Source: Agelaius tricolor
Taxonomy: Eukaryota; Chordata; Aves; Passeriformes; Icteridae
Assembly (NCBI GenBank): GCA_023055355.1
Contig: JALJCS010000015.1
Location: 16,977,516-17,041,515 of the forward strand
Direction of reading: 5' to 3'
Length of the DNA: 64,000 nt
The notes below the pieces were generated by a model. That model was given only the letters and a program-made list of their open reading frames with translations. It ran no database searches and was not told where the DNA came from. A program made the position numbers and the translations under genes. Of this stretch, positions 26,901 to 42,200 are shown in pieces; position 1 is the first letter of the stretch; each line of letters begins with the position of its first letter.

Positions 26901-29900
26901 GAAACTTGAGTTCTAGGTGTCACAATTTAGGCCATCAGAATTAGTCACAAACTGTCATTAATTTCCTTTGCTACAGTTTATTACCTGTAAAATGGGGGTG
27001 CTATACACATGTCTCAGACTGTTTTGAAATAAAAATGATAATCCAAGAACAAACATGCAAGAAAGCCTCTGAAGGAATTAATCTACTTGTCCATGTGGTT
27101 GAGTGTGAATGTTGTACATAGGTCAACTAAAAAATCAGAAAAAAACCCAAAATACCAAGTTCCTGTCCATTTTAATGTACAAGGAGTTCATTCACAAATT
27201 TCACTCTTGAAAGGACAACCTTTCCAGCAAATCTGACAATGTGCTTTCACCAATTGCATGAAACATTTACAGAAGGGATAGCACTCATCATTAAACTTGG
27301 CTGACATATAAACCTACAATGAGCTGGAAAGCAGCAATCAAACCTTCAGGTTTTTGATGGGGGCATGCATATACTGAAATTCCCTTATTTTCTGAGCATG
27401 ACAAAGGAGGCTGTAGAGTATTTTACATTACAGATCTCCTTCAACATCACTACTTTTCTTAACAGAACCTATTTTTCTATTGCACTCATTCTGCTCTACA
27501 CAGAGCAAGAAGTACAGACAAATTCTTGCTGTTAGAGAGAAGAAATTAACCATGAAGTAACACTAAAGCCTCCAAAAATAACTTGTTCATTTTGAACTCT
27601 GACTATAACTACTTCAGAAAACACAGAGTCTCCTGCAGAACCGTGTGTTTATTACTGGAAGCCCCAGTTTCCTTACTCCACTCTTGTATATGGGTACTCT
27701 ATCAGCATCTGCAAGAACAGTTTCCACTACTGCTGAAAAGAAAAGGAAGAAACACAATGTGGAACAGAAAAAGTATGTGCACAGCTTATTATGTTAAAAA
27801 CCAGCTGTGAATGCATGCATTCATGTGCAAGGATTACTGCAGCAAAGCCTACAACCACAGATAAAATAAAACTGATTTTTTTCCAGCCTCCCAGAGATAT
27901 TCCTCATGTAATATAAGATTTTTACTTTCCCTTTCTGACATGCCCTAAAGCTTCCTGCATTCCAATCCCATGGTCTTGAGCAGTGCTCAGAATGAAGCCA
28001 AAGCCTCTTGTTCCAGTCAGCTGCACTCCATCAGACCTACTGGGAAGCACCAATACTCAAACAGAGCTGCTGGGGAGACTCAGAGCTGTTTGCAGCATTT
28101 ACCAGATCACAAATGCAGTTCATTGTACATATTTCACTTATTTCATTCTTTATGTTTTAATTCAGAAATTGAGAAGAGGGATACATGAGAATGACACTGC
28201 AGAAGCTGGTGGATTTGGTAACCACAGTACTTTGTCAGAATATTTTTATACAAGCAAAGGCAAAGCTAGAGAATATAATATTAAAACAAATTCTAAATCC
28301 AGTTCTTGTTTTTTATTGATCTCTAGGAAACAATATCAGATTTTTACAACTTTGTATCATCTGCTAAAAACAACACTAATCTATCCAAGCACACCAACAC
28401 TCAATACCCTTTTATAGGTGTCAGTGAACACAGCAGGAAGCTGAGATCACATCAATTTCTCAAACTTAGCTTCTCAGTTTTAAAACCAACATGGTCCCAG
28501 CTAAGACTTTTGTCATTTCACAGCCTGAAGGAAGCATGAAGCTCAAAGGCAGTACTTGGATTGGCTCTTTCTTCTCTCAAACTTCTCAAATAATATATTT
28601 TCTGCTTCTATTGTTTTTAATGTAGATATTTGCAAATCATTTAGATTATATCATGGCTGCCAGAAAGATAAATATTCATGGCATCAAATATTGGAAAGGA
28701 AATTCTTCAGAACAAGATCCTTAAGTCCTAAATTATATACCATTATCTAGTAAAATGTATGGAGCTATCTTAATTTACATCCATGGAGAATCTTGTTCAT
28801 TTCATATGTCTCTTAAATATTTTGTCCCTTGGTCATGATACAAACATCAAATGTAGGATGCTTTCATTTTGCAGGTCCTCTAGTGAGCACTACACTACAG
28901 AAGGCACTGAATTGAAAAAAAAGCATCCAGATGAAATAGTGTCACTAATTTCAAAACATGCAGCTGATTTTTATCACATTTCAATAATGTTTCTAATCTC
29001 CTAGCATAAAATATAAACCAGCTCTCTGAAAGGCTAAATAACCAACTTCAGCTGCTATGATCTGCACAAAGACTCTGCTTTATTAAAAGACATTTGCTTC
29101 CATAATTGTTAATACATCAGTTTCTGCTGTACTAGATAATCACTTATCCAAGTTTTAATTTCCAAGCTCTGTGCTGTTTTACAGGACTTTACATTTTACA
29201 GTACTTTCAAAACATGAAAATCAAGAACAAAAACATGACAACCAAGAGGATGGTGACGATGATCTAAGAAAATATTTCTATTTTTTTTAACCTGCCTTAA
29301 ATGTGTTTTATATTGTGTGTACTGAAATCCTGCAATGACAGGAGTTCATATTAATTACTTATTATTCTCTTAATAAGAATGTTCCTAACAGATGCTGGTT
29401 CATCTTCTGACATGATCAAGAACTCAAAGTTTAAGAAGTACACTCTATACACCCACAGGAGACACCACATAAAGGAACATTTTTCATTTATTGCTGTTTA
29501 AGGACATTGCTCCCAATCTTTAAAAAAGGAACAGATTTGCTCTGCAGACACACAGAAAGTGTCCCAGTGCTCCAGAGCAGAGGAGAGCTGCAGCTTCACT
29601 ACAGTGAGAGCCAACACTCACTTATAGCCAAGTTCCCTTCAAGACTTTGTTGGTAGAGCTGGAGAAAAGGAATAAGAGTTCACACTTTGTTACAATCTCA
29701 TTTTTTTAAAAAAACAATGTCACGGGTTCTTAATCAATGCCTCGTTAAGGGCACCAGATTGGCAATACCATAAACACAACTCCTGCCATCAGCTCTTCCC
29801 TGCCTTACCCTGCTACAGATCCTCAGAGGCCTTGATCAAGAGAGAAGAGAAGGAAAATGGGGCTATTAATTCCTGAAGAAATGTCATTCAACTAATGGGA

Positions 29901-32900
29901 AAAAAAGAAAATAAAGAGCAATATATTCTCAGCATTTTCTTGCAATCATGCAGAAGGATCTCTGCCAATCCTTTAACTGACAGTGTGTTCCAGTGTGTTT
30001 TCCTGAGATATATCATAGCAAGACTTCCTTGGCTTCTGGATTCCAACAAACTAATAATAAACAGTATTGGAAAGAATAAGAGAGAATGGGAAATGAACAT
30101 GGAGAGCTCCCCACACCAAGTGAGTACCCAAGGTTTGCAGGCCTCTCTGTCACCAGACCCTTCCTTCAGCCCTGCAGAACAGAATTTAGGGTGTGAACAA
30201 ACACCCACCTGGTGAAGACTGCATTGGTGGAAAATGTTTATTTCCAGCTGTTCCTCACCATCAGCTGCAGAGGCTTCTGCCTCTTCAGAGCAGCTCCCAG
30301 CTGTCCCCTCTAACCAGAACCAAAACCACTTCAGCCAAAACAAAGCAGATTAGCACAGATCTGCCTCTTAATACTGTTAGAAAAATGCCAATGAAAGCTG
30401 GCAATACACCCCTGCCCTTCCCCCTCCAATCCACTCATCCTCTCCCTCATGCAAGCAACAGCACTTAACTGACCCCTTCAGGCATCACAGGATGCTAAAT
30501 AGACAAATAATGATTCTTTTTTATTGAACAGGAGAAAAAGCAGAAGGGGGAAGGTAGGAAAGCCGTCTTCAGTTGCCAGCTTTGTGTCTTCTGAACTAAA
30601 GTAACCAGCAAGCCATGGCTTTATCTTCAGTACACAAATGGGAGAAGGAAGGTTAATTTATTTCACTTAATGAGAAACATACTGTTTCCTCTTTAGCAGA
30701 TAAAACACAGAATGGGCCAGAAAAGTGTAAACTAAATATACAGCAAGACAGGTCTAAACTATCCTAGGTCTTCCTCTCCTTTAGAATCAGAACCTTCTAT
30801 CCTTCTCATGACAAGAAAATATTTTACTGTTCACCATTTAGAAAGACTATTCAGATTGGTTTACCTTACGTTTTTCAAACCTGAAACACAGAATGAATAA
30901 TTACAAGTGTTCACCTTTTCTATTACTTTAGGGCCCTCTAGGGCAAGCTGTTTAATTCTTGTCTTTAAGGCTAAACACTATTTTTCCTTCTTGAGATATA
31001 GTTCAGAGAATGGCATGGGTTTGATAAGAAAGATTTGAAATACAGAATAAAAAGAATCCTCTTTTTATTAAAACCAATAAAAATTATGGGCAGAGGCTAG
31101 GAATCTCTTCCCTCCACCTCTTTTTTCTGTCTTTGAGGAAGACAAATCACTAGAAGTTTAGACATATAAAAACTAACAGCAACATCAATTTGGAAGCAAT
31201 GTGTATTTCAACAGACAGCACATCAGTCAGTTTGGTTTACAGAACCTGAGAAATGATGTTTTAACCTTACTGTTGCTTCTGTCAGAGTAGAAAAGATGTC
31301 GTTTTTCTGCTTTGGAGTGCAACAGATAATGCTGTCATATTCAAAATTATATTTATTGCTTATGCAAATAGTAACTACAGCATTTGTCCTGCATTTATTT
31401 TTTTGTCTGAGTTCAAGTGCTTGCTTGGTTAAAAAAAAAAAAAAAGGGAGAGAAAAAATAGTAAAATAGTGCATGTGTGTTCTGCATGTAAGCACATTTT
31501 TTTGATGTGCAGTGTCTAATTTGGGGCAAGGGGAAAACAAAAGGAAGAACTGTTGTGGATTTTAGGGAAGGTAATGCAAAAGCCCTAAATTATTAACCTA
31601 AAAGCTAATTCCATCTTAGCTATGGCAAGTGCACCTCTGCAACACAATGACAACAAGCTCAGACCAAAACTTTCTGAACTCTTGACTTCTCCCTGCCCAC
31701 TGCATAGATAACCCTCACCAGCAGTGTTGGGCATAACTAACATGTTTTAAAGAAACAAGTAAAAATCTTGCAGCGACAAATTTAACCCATTCACTAAACT
31801 GCCCTGCACAGAATTCCAATATGAGCTTTTCTTGCAGAAGATAAGGCCTGAACAATCATGTTTGTAACCCATGGCAAAAACACCAGGTTGGACACAATAC
31901 TGATGGGAACCAAGAAGAGATGTTTCATCCCTTCCACACTGAAATGGCAGGTGGAGGTGAACCCCCACACAGCCCATCCCTGTCTCCCCTCACACAGCTG
32001 CGGTGAATTAAAGTAGCAAATAAAGCATTGGGGGTTACTCACAGTGCAAGACAGTCCCTTCCCTCCCTCCATACCTGGAGTCCAAGCTCTCCTCATTCCA
32101 GCACAAACATTAATCTTTCCTCCTGAGACCTAGACCCAGAACAGCTTAACTCTATATCCTAACTCCAAGTATTCAATTCCAGAAACATCAGCTCATTCTC
32201 CTTCCTTGAAAGCTGGCTAGCTAAAATGTTTTAAGTGCCAAAATATTAGTATTAAGCCAGAAGTGCATTATTCAGGCAGTCAAACAATACCTCAAAAGAG
32301 CAAGTACAAGTAGCACTGCAGCAGGATCAATAACATCCAGAGGACAAGAGCAGAACAGACCCCTGAGGATCAGTCTGCTTGAGCTCCCTGACAGTAACAA
32401 AGACTAAAGACAACAGGTATCTCTGGCAGTTGAGGCACTTCACAAGTATAGTGCCCTGGAACAATATACTCTCTGGCCCTGATGGAGGTAGCCCACTCTC
32501 CCTCAAAAAATCACTAATATAGACAGTCTTGAAAATTACTGATCTATTCCATCTGTTTGAAAAATGACAATAAGTCCTCATAATTTCACACACTTCCTTA
32601 TTCCTCTGCCTGGTCTATATAATTGTAAGCTCTTCAGGGCAGAAGGTAGGGGCATTTTAATACTGCAGTGAAGAGTACAAAACCAAGTATGGCTTTAAGC
32701 ACTACTTTATTGTCAAAACAATAAAGGTCTACTTCATCCAAATATTGCCTGCTTTGTCAAAAAAAGCACCAACCAGAATCCTCCCCTTTTCTGTGCCTTT
32801 GTTCTAAGATAAGTAAACCTTTTGCTGGGTTCATCACTGAAACACATATTTGACTCAAAAAGGACCCCTAATAAGACTTCCTCAAGATGCTACTTTTTGC

Positions 32901-32950
32901 TCACTGCTCTGACTTTTGGCTGCTGACTCTTCCTTGTTTTGCTGACTCCT
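24000..32950. other. Intergenic DNA, no gene recognised
   Basis: AT-rich sequence without a recognisable protein family, RNA gene or large repeat. Open frames here (for example the 144-codon + frame at 27983-28417) look like chance frames. Individual - strand splice-site pairs are discussed under the candidate exon chain. Confidence 0.45.
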
Positions 32951-32959
32951 CCTGATTTC

Positions 32960-33260
32960 CTCGCGTGTGTTCATGCCTACGTGCGCCTGTGCGCATTTCC
33001 TCCTCCACTGCCGAGTTCTTCAAAGCGAGCCCAGCGCTCCACAGAGGCAGGGAGGGAAACAAGGAAGCCGATCTGCCTCAGAGTGGCTGTGAGGAGATAA
33101 CAGCTCAGTGGCTCAAATCAGCATCGGCACTGCTGCCAGCACTCCTTGTGCCGCCGTTCTGCTGAACGAACCGGTCCCTCCCCCCACAAGAAACCCCTCC
33201 CTGACCTCAGCTGCCAGATGGGAGCGACAGCCAAGAGTCGGCTCTTCCTTTGTTACCAAC
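32960..33260. promoter_or_regulatory. Minor CpG-enriched patch
   Basis: Within AT-rich DNA this 300-bp stretch has clustered CpGs (CTCGCGTG, CTACGTGCGCC, GTGCGC, GCCGCCG, GAACGAACCGG, GGGAGCGAC, GAGTCGG). That suggests a region kept unmethylated in the germ line, such as an enhancer or a weak or alternative promoter. No gene start is recognised. Confidence 0.35.
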
Positions 33261-36200
33261 ATTCGTGTATTGATCTGTGTCCCCTCAGAGCACAGAACTC
33301 CAGCTCAACCTCAGCTCTGCCACCACAAGCTGGTTTAGGTCCCGGGGCAAACAAAATATTGAAGCCTCATAACAGAGACCCCCTGCACAGCATTGGCTCT
33401 TCACTCCTGAGCTGGTATTTTACATTTACCGATGGATAACCCTGCCCAGGAGCCTTTATACCACAGCTGTGAGTGTGAGTGCAAGCTGAGAGGAGGGAAG
33501 ATGGGAGATGATAAGGTGACACAGCATTTCATTTCTTTAGCTCTTCCAGCCCCCTTACTATTGCTGGAATATAACATTGCCTCTTTTCCTACCCTGGATG
33601 ATCCTGACCTTCTATTTTAACACCAAAACTCTCTACATTACTGTCTCAAAGAACAGCAACAATAGACACCAGCAGAGAAGAGCCTGACCTAAGTGGTGCA
33701 AAGGAGAAAAACCACTGAAAGCCTCTGTATCCTCACTGTGATCTGTTTTTCCTGCTTCTCCAGGATTATGGGCAATATTTTTTGTTGGTGTGAACCAACA
33801 CAGGCTACATCTACATACACAGGGTTGATATCACAAACCTTGTAAACACACAAATGTCTGGAAGGAATTTGCATCCTTCAACACCATGCCAGCACCACCA
33901 TCTCCTCAGACACACTTAGCAAGCACTGCCCCAAATGTTTCGACTAAATCTGACATGGTACAAGAAAAAGCTGTAGAAGAGGACTCTCACTTGACAGAAA
34001 TAGGTTGCAGGGCTGGAAGATGGCCCCTGTCCACAAGCTATTGGAAACCACAGACAGACATCTTTGCCAGTTTCAGCTGAAGTCCACACCCATCTCTACC
34101 TTCTCATCAATATCCACCAGGACTGTGCCCTCCAGCAACGGTGGACTAACATCTCTAGAAGAATTTCCCAGAAAATGTTCACACAGCTTCTACTGCAACA
34201 CAGAAACCTCTGACAAAGAAAAGTTTCTGAGGTCACCAAACTGTCCCTGTAGTTCAGAAAAATAATCTTCATTTTATGGCACAGAAACCTCTGAAGTAGA
34301 TGAAATGATATAAAGGCAGAAACAGCTGCAGTGTGGATCTAGGAATTACACATCTGCTTATGTGACCATGGAGAGCACACAAAGAGGCAATGCAAAGTAG
34401 AGGTGGAGGTAACAATCCCACCTCAATGGATCTGTACCTGTGGAAACAGCAGCCCTTTGGATTTAGTGACATTCTACCTGTATTTGCACAGGTACAATGC
34501 AAGCAGAGCTGGAGCCTTAACTCAGGGCAGAGAATGGCACTTTCCTGAAACTGCTTTGACACAAAAGCATCTCCTGTATCCCAAAACCTGCCTGAAGCAC
34601 CTAAATCAGCAGTTATTCTCCTGATTGAACAGTTTGAACAAGGGTATTTTCAGAATAGTTTTAGGTATCGATGTGTGCTAAGCACTGGCAGTAAGAAAAA
34701 TCATAAAAACCTTGAGGGATGGTACAGACTTTCCAGGTGTGAAATAACCACTTGTCTCTAAGAGGCAACAATGGCTACAGCAGTGAATCCACTGATGAAG
34801 CCTCTGCTGTTGTAAATGTTGTGCTATTTTAATACAATCTTGCCTTTACTTTTGCACAGAATCCAGCCCCTTTCCTGCACCGGTAATTTTATGCCCTCTA
34901 GAATGCAGTACTGGAAGAACCACTCAAGATTGTGGTGAGCTCCAGAGAACTGGTGATGACAGGACATTGTCAGCACCAGTTTTAACATCCAGTGAGCTGG
35001 GATACTGAACAGACATGGGGAGCTTCCTCTCAGACACACAGAAATAAAAGGCCTCGGCTTGTTCCTGTAACAAGATCAGTGTATGCATTAAAGGAGATTC
35101 AAAGCAAAAGTCTTTCAGCAAAGTCTATGCAAACAGAAAATCAGGTACATAGTTTTAAGTGTTAGGCAGCCTTTTCTGTGATATGGCAGAGGATGCTGGT
35201 GTGTCTGAGTTCCTCTGACTCACATCTTCTGTAATATGTTCCATAGAGGCAAGTCACTGTCTTCCAGTCCCAGTGTCTTTGCCATGAACTCACAGGAATT
35301 GATGACACAGAGAAGCCTGCAGCTGGTTTTGGTGGTAAACTCCCTCCCTGAACATGCACATGCAATGCTCCATGCACGTGCTACTCAATACTGTGCACAG
35401 TGACCCTGCCCCAAGGAGATTTCATCTGAAAGCTGCATGGCAGAGCAGCCATGGAGCATGAGGGGAGACAGGAAATGTGATTCCTGCCAGCACTCAGCAC
35501 TGCACCAAGTGGGAGCACTCACTTCAGCAGCTTATAGATTCATCCCAGTTAAATTTATAATATTAAAGTGCACAGGGGTTTCTGGTTTTTTCCTTTTTAA
35601 GGCTAGAAAATGAGGTTATTGTGGACAGCTCAGGTATCTTGTAAGATGCTTCTGTGGGGTTTGCAGTACCAATTAACTTTCCCAAGTAATGAGGTATAAT
35701 TCCCCCTGAGAATGCCTGCTTCATCTGCAACATACTCCCCACAGAAATGTGGAAATTTCACAGCCTCCTCTTACATAAAGGAGAATTTTTTTCAGTATTC
35801 TTTGAGAAGCAACAGGAATAAAAATTTTACATGGGAGCCCTTCTACTGTTTTCCACTCTGGGACAAACACGACATAATCATTGAGAAGTGTTTTAACAGT
35901 GAGAAATGTAACAATATTTTATAATCAGTGCCCATATAAAACTATGTGTATTAAAAAGTTCAGTCAATCTCTGCAGAAAACAAAGATAAATGATTGCTGT
36001 GAATTAGTTTAGGGCTGCTCCTACAAGACAGCTCAGTTTCTCTCATATAACAGGTAGTGAAATTCAAAATTTACTCTGGTTTTTATTCACTGCCACTGTA
36101 ATAAAACACCCCACCAATTTGGCAGCAATATAAATGGTTTCCCATCAACATGAATAGTGTCAGTGTGTGGACCCCTATCTATTTTTACGTGAGCTCAAGT

Positions 36201-39200
36201 AAATCAGAAGTTAACCACTTCAATGTGAATTACAGAGATACAAGTTTAAGAAGGAAGAAATCAGACCTGGACACTGATTCTGCATGGCTTTTGCTAATGA
36301 AACCAGCTCTGTCATTGTTTGTACCCTCACTGAATCCTCTCACAATCATTTGGATACAACAAAAAGCTCTTGCAGATGGCTGGCTGCTGAAGAGGAGGGA
36401 AAAAAAGAGGTGTATAATGGCCATACTAAAAGGCTTTGATAACAACACATCAACTTCATAAACTTGTGTCCTGCAGCAACACAAGTGAACATTCAGCTGA
36501 CCACAAGAAACAAAGGAGAATGTGGATGACTTCATCAGCCATTAAGTCTGTTGTGCCCTGATCTAAGAGCATGATTCAAAATTAAAATCAAGGAAATTTG
36601 TCAACAAGCATTTCCTCAGCTCAGAAGAATCCTCAATTGTTGTGGCTTTTCCTCTGCACCCATTTGGGAGTGTCACAGACAATGAATGGGGAGGACTGGG
36701 AGCAGACTGGCCCTGTATTTTACCAATTCTGAATCAATAAACCCAGTCAGTGAGGCAGAGGCTCAGCCTGTATGGGGTTTAATTTACTCTGGGCATGGAA
36801 CACATCTACCCCAGCTGACTCCAGCAGCTCCACTCCTCCTCCTGCACCCAGACCTGCCAGGCTGCTCCAATGCAGCAGAGCAGCCCCTGCGAGCCCCACT
36901 CAGAGCAGTCCTGAGAAGGGAAATCCTGAGTGACTTTCTGGGGCTGTGGGAAGATGTTCTTCAGCAACGGGAGTTACATGGAGAACCAAGAACAGAGGAG
37001 ATGAATATTCATTACTCCAAGTAGGATTAAGAAGTAAATGATGGTTTGAGGATGTAAATGATGAGGGAGAATGACACAATCCCATCCCATTTAAAGAGTG
37101 CCTTCTCAAACTGCCCCCGTACTTTCACACCCACGCTTTTTCCCTTCCCTTAAATGTTCAAGAGCTGGGGAAGAGGCCTCATGCACAGAAACTTCATATG
37201 GATACCTACCCATTTTTTCATATATTTGTGAAAAAAATCTGAGCACTGGAAAATGCAGGACAGAACAAATTACTTCAAGGCATATTTCACCCCTCTAGCC
37301 AATAAGTATTTCCAACTCATACACAAGATATTATTTTGCTGATCTGGAACATTCTTGTACAAATACCGAGCCAGTTTTCAATACCAGTAAGAGTACTTCA
37401 TACACATCTTAACTGACTTCACATTTTGCTTTATCAATGAATTCAACCATTTTTCAGCAATTAATCTGTTGAAGTTTTATTTTTAAAAACTTCTGATTTT
37501 ATCTGGTGAACTGCAACATAAACTAAGATCTTTATTCTAGCTTCATCCTTTAGAAATCTACTTTTTGGCAGGTGTTCAAAGCAGCAAATGTTTCTATAAA
37601 CTGCAAGTGCAAATATGTCTCACAGAATGCATTGAAAACAGAAGATTGAGGAGATATTTAAGAAAACACAACTGAACAAAGGGGTGACCTGGATTACAGG
37701 GGTAATTTGTTTTATACACCAGTATTTCATATATGGCAGTATTTGTTTCTGGCCAAAGCTCTATTCTTTTGGAGCACTCTGCTGAGTAGTGTAACAGAGA
37801 ATTCTCTTTTTACTCCAAATTTTCCAGCTTTTAAGGGTCTCAGTCTCAGAAAATTTAAGGATTAAATAAATATCAACAGAGAAGAGAAGAAAGAAACCAA
37901 ATGAAAGCATGGGCAGTATCTCCAAGCACTCTCCCCATATCTGGTAATCCCCACCCCATAGACATGGCTAAAGCAAAGGGATGGAGTTAACCTGCCTGAA
38001 CTCACAGCCCAAGTCAACAGGACAGTCAGGAACAGAAACCTAAATCTCCCTCCTCACCTGAGCACCAAACTACAGCTCTTAGAAATGGAAAAAAATATTC
38101 ACAAAAAGCCTTCTCCTGTAAAGGAAGCACAGGAGAGAACAGTCTCATTGAGGTAAATACTTGTTTGTGGAGATTACTGCTTGCCTCACCAACACCCCAG
38201 GGACCAACTTGTCTGCACCCATAATTAGGGCAAGCCCCTCTGTAAATGCATGAGGTCATGTTTTTCTTTCAAGCAGCAGTAAATTACCATGCTTGTTATC
38301 ACTCCTCTCACTACACAGATTCTCTCAAAAATTAGATTATCTCTAGGGCATCCTTTGCTATTTTGTCATTTGCAGTATCACTCTCAGTATAGTAGGAAAA
38401 AAGGACAAAAATTCAGCATTTAGGGTTTGAGAAACACAGATATTAATGCATTAAGGGGGAAAAGAGAGTGAAAGAAGCAGATCATCCTGGAACTGCCAAT
38501 TTTCTGTATCCTTTGAGGATTAGATCCAAGCTTATAATTTCTGTGAGCAATTATCTAAATAGAAATGCTCTAATTGCACTAGGATTGTGTTTTCTCTGGA
38601 GTGTTATTTCTTTCAAGTATCCTGCTGTTTATTTATATTCAGCTAAATAAAAGGTGTGCTGAGTTACCCAGTGATTTACACTGCAGTAGGGACATTACCA
38701 GTGGTACTCAGGAGACTGCTGGGGTAGAACAGAAAGCCCTCTAGGCTGTTCTAACTTACTACAACTAAGCCCATTGCAGTCTCTGTCTTCTAAACTCACA
38801 GTTTAATAAAGAAAACAAAGCAACACTTCCTGGATGATTGCCAATGAGCTCCTTTGTTGCCTCTGGAATCAGTGCCAGCTTATGGAGAAGATTGGGTAGG
38901 ATGCACCAGTACCCAAGGAAAACAGCTTCCCCAGCTTGGTGTCCCATGAGTCTGGAAGTGCCAGAGGAGAGCCTGGCACCGAGGCAACCCCCAGCCACAC
39001 ACGCTGTGCCCTCAGCACTGAGAGCAGCTTCCAGTGACCACTCCCTGTGCCTGCATGGCTGCTCTGATCAGTACCAGATCCCTGACACAGGCAACAGCAC
39101 CGACACAAACAGCCAGGACAAAAGAGCCCACACTCCTTGGAGTTTCACTGCTAGAAAAGGGAGGTTACACAGGCTGGCCTCTGCCGCTCCACACCATGCG

Positions 39201-42200
39201 CTCCACTGCTCAGGAAAAGTTCTGTCTGTCTGAAAGGTTCATAAACCTGTAACACCTGCACACACTGGAGGGGAATGTAAAACTCTCCTTCACAGGGAAT
39301 TGTAGCTTTCTAAAAAGGGGTCCCAGTCAGAAGAAAAAGCAGTGAGGGGAACCTCACAGCTCGCTGCTTTCAGCTTGAAAACCAAACTGGATCACATTAC
39401 TCTGCAAATCTTTAGTGACAACATCAGGAGTGGGATATAACCCTTAAAGGGTCAGGCAACAGAGGAAGTTTTCTGTTGCACATATCAAACAGTACTTACC
39501 ACCCTGATTTGTGTTTATTCATAAATTGTGTTTATACACAGTAATGGAAAAACAACAAAAAAAAACAAAAGAAAAGAAAAAATAAAAAAGCAGAAAGGGC
39601 CAAAACTAAATGAGTTTAGAAAATTCAGGAGATTGCATGAAAATTAGATTTTCAGGGGCACTAAGTATCACGTCAGGAATAATTCCCTAGAAATGTCACT
39701 GCTTTTTCAAAATTCCAGTCAAGAATAACTGCCTTATGTTAACAGGCAAGAAACAATTAATAGCACATTCCTCCTTTTCTTAATGTGCCATCATTAATAG
39801 ACAACTCAACAGGAGGAGTAAGTGAAGAGGATTTCTATCTGGTTTAGTTCTATTTCTGTGGAGAATAAATTAATTTTAACCATTTGCAAACAGGAAAACA
39901 ACTATTAGAACCATGACTCTGTTCTCATTTCAAACCAAAAAAAAAACCCACAACAAATGGGAGTTTGTATGGAATCCTAATTTTTCTACCAAATTTTACC
40001 ATGCAAAACATGCACAGAGCACTTGTTGATGAGCCACAGACATCTGTGAAACAGGTCCCAGGAATAAAACACAAAAATATGTTAACTAGCAACTAAACCC
40101 ATAACAGCAAATAGATTCCAATCCCTGTCAGGGACTGAAAAACATACATTTCAGAAATACACCTACTTAAAGCTAATTTTCTGTGCTGCCATGAACATTA
40201 CCATCAGTGAAACAATATCTCCTTGCCTGTCCTTTAACAATGAGGAAGATGACTGGGAGTAAAATAAACATGCTAATTTCTTGTCCAAAGCTGTCACTCA
40301 GACTGATGGAACAAGTCAGATTTTCCAGAGCTGAATTAAAGGAGAGACATACCTGATAATTTTATTGCTTTTCTCTGTTTCTCCACTGAAGTGAGAACCT
40401 TCAGAGCCTGGGACATCCAACAGCAGAACAGACAAGTCCTACTTAAACATACACAAAACATGAATTAATGCCAAAAAAAAGGGTCTGCTGAACAGACCAG
40501 ATTCAAAACTACTCTTAAGGGGAAAAATATTCTATTTTAACCAACTGGAAGTTTTTCTAGTTAAGTGGGTTTCTACCCTTTAAGTCCATAGTTCACTTCA
40601 GCCACATAAGAAATATTCTTGCTTCACAATATCACAATATTCTCACACAGAAAATTTCCCAAGTGCCTTTTAATGACTAAGCCTTTGACACAAGAGGGAT
40701 ACATAAGCCTTTGCTTCCTTCTTGTTCAAGTTTACTCCCTTAGAAACATGAGCCCAAGCACACAAAATCTCCATGTGGAAGCAGAAATCCACAATACGAA
40801 TTGAGGGGATTTTTTCCTTCCCAAAAGGGAGAAAAAACCCAGGAAACAAAGGAAAATGATAAAGAGTCCTGGAGAGCAGAGCACTCAAGAATCCCAGACC
40901 ACTCTTCAGTTCTTCCAAGCTTCATTTCAGCAGAAAGGGCAAGAATGTGCCAATGAAGAGCTTGGTGTTGAAACCACCATACACAGCTTTGAGGATCAAA
41001 CTTGGGCAAGTCCTGCCTGCTGATCTTTCTTCTTTTTCTGGCTCTAGAGGAGCCAAAATGATATTCAAAGCCAGAGCTCTCATTTAATGACCTTGGGATT
41101 CCCAGTCCTCTATATGGAGCCCCAGATGAAAACCAAGTCCTCTGTATGTGCCCAAAGGTTTATGCACACCTCTCTTCAGGATGGTTTGTTATTTTTATAC
41201 AAATATGATATTCAGTGGCAGAAAGAAAGCCTTTCTGAAGCAAACTCACACTCTGTTTTGTCTTCCACAAAATAAATTTTTATCACCTAGTTTGCAAAAT
41301 GTGATTACACAATTGCTCTTGCCAAATTCCAGCAATCATTCAAATTTGCAGAAAAACAGGTCTACTCAGGAATACCAGATTTAGAACTGCAAACCTGGAG
41401 GATGCACAGTAACACAGTACTTTAAATTAGGTGCTAGCAAATCATAAAATTCTATCAACATTCTTCTTCATTTATTCTTTATTGAATAGCATTGAATAAA
41501 AATTCGAAGTTTTCCATCCAGGACAGGAAATAATTTTTGAGATTCCTCATCTAAAGTCAAAATAAGAAGAATAGTTTTCTCTGTAGTAATTTGGTAATAA
41601 TTTTTACTAAACCATTCAAGGAAGAGGCAGTATCTCAAAGCATCCAATATACTTAATGAACAACCTCTGGATTCTGAAGGCACAGTTTGTATCTCAAGCT
41701 TAAATCCTATTTTATCTCTGCTTCATCATCTCCATCTCAGTGGAAGATAGTTCCATACTGTTTTCCATGTCACTACTGGGTGCAGTAGCATTGTATTTCT
41801 ATTTATTATGAGTGCAGTACTCTCTCATCACACATCCTCTTCTGGCTCTTTCAATGCTGCATTCTTAAATATATTCTCTGAACTGTGCTCCCAATTTCCT
41901 GTGAATAAGACTCTCTTATATGAAGATGTCCCCTACAATAGCCTTCTCTTTCTCATACATATTCAAATATCAAATGGAATCTGTATGTCTCATGTATCTT
42001 AGTAATTTTTTGCATATTAATAAAAAAAAATCAAGATGTTTAAGGCAAAAACTGAAGCACTGTTCCAGTCATAATTCTCTCACATACCAGAAACAGAGGA
42101 TCAGCAGCCTTCCTGGTGGGATTTCACCTTGAGTTTTATTTGATAATTGTGGTTGATACATCCCAACAGACAGGCACTGGTCCCTGTTCCAGGGAACAAA

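Noticed and set aside
27983..28417. 144-codon + strand open frame
   Set aside because: Chance-level length, no motif, no promoter or splice context.
41468..41683. 71-codon - strand frame with an acceptor-like site
   Set aside because: The only donor (GTAAAA) leaves a phase that fits neither neighbouring candidate segment, and the frame ends in TGA after two AATAAA-like motifs. No homology recognised.
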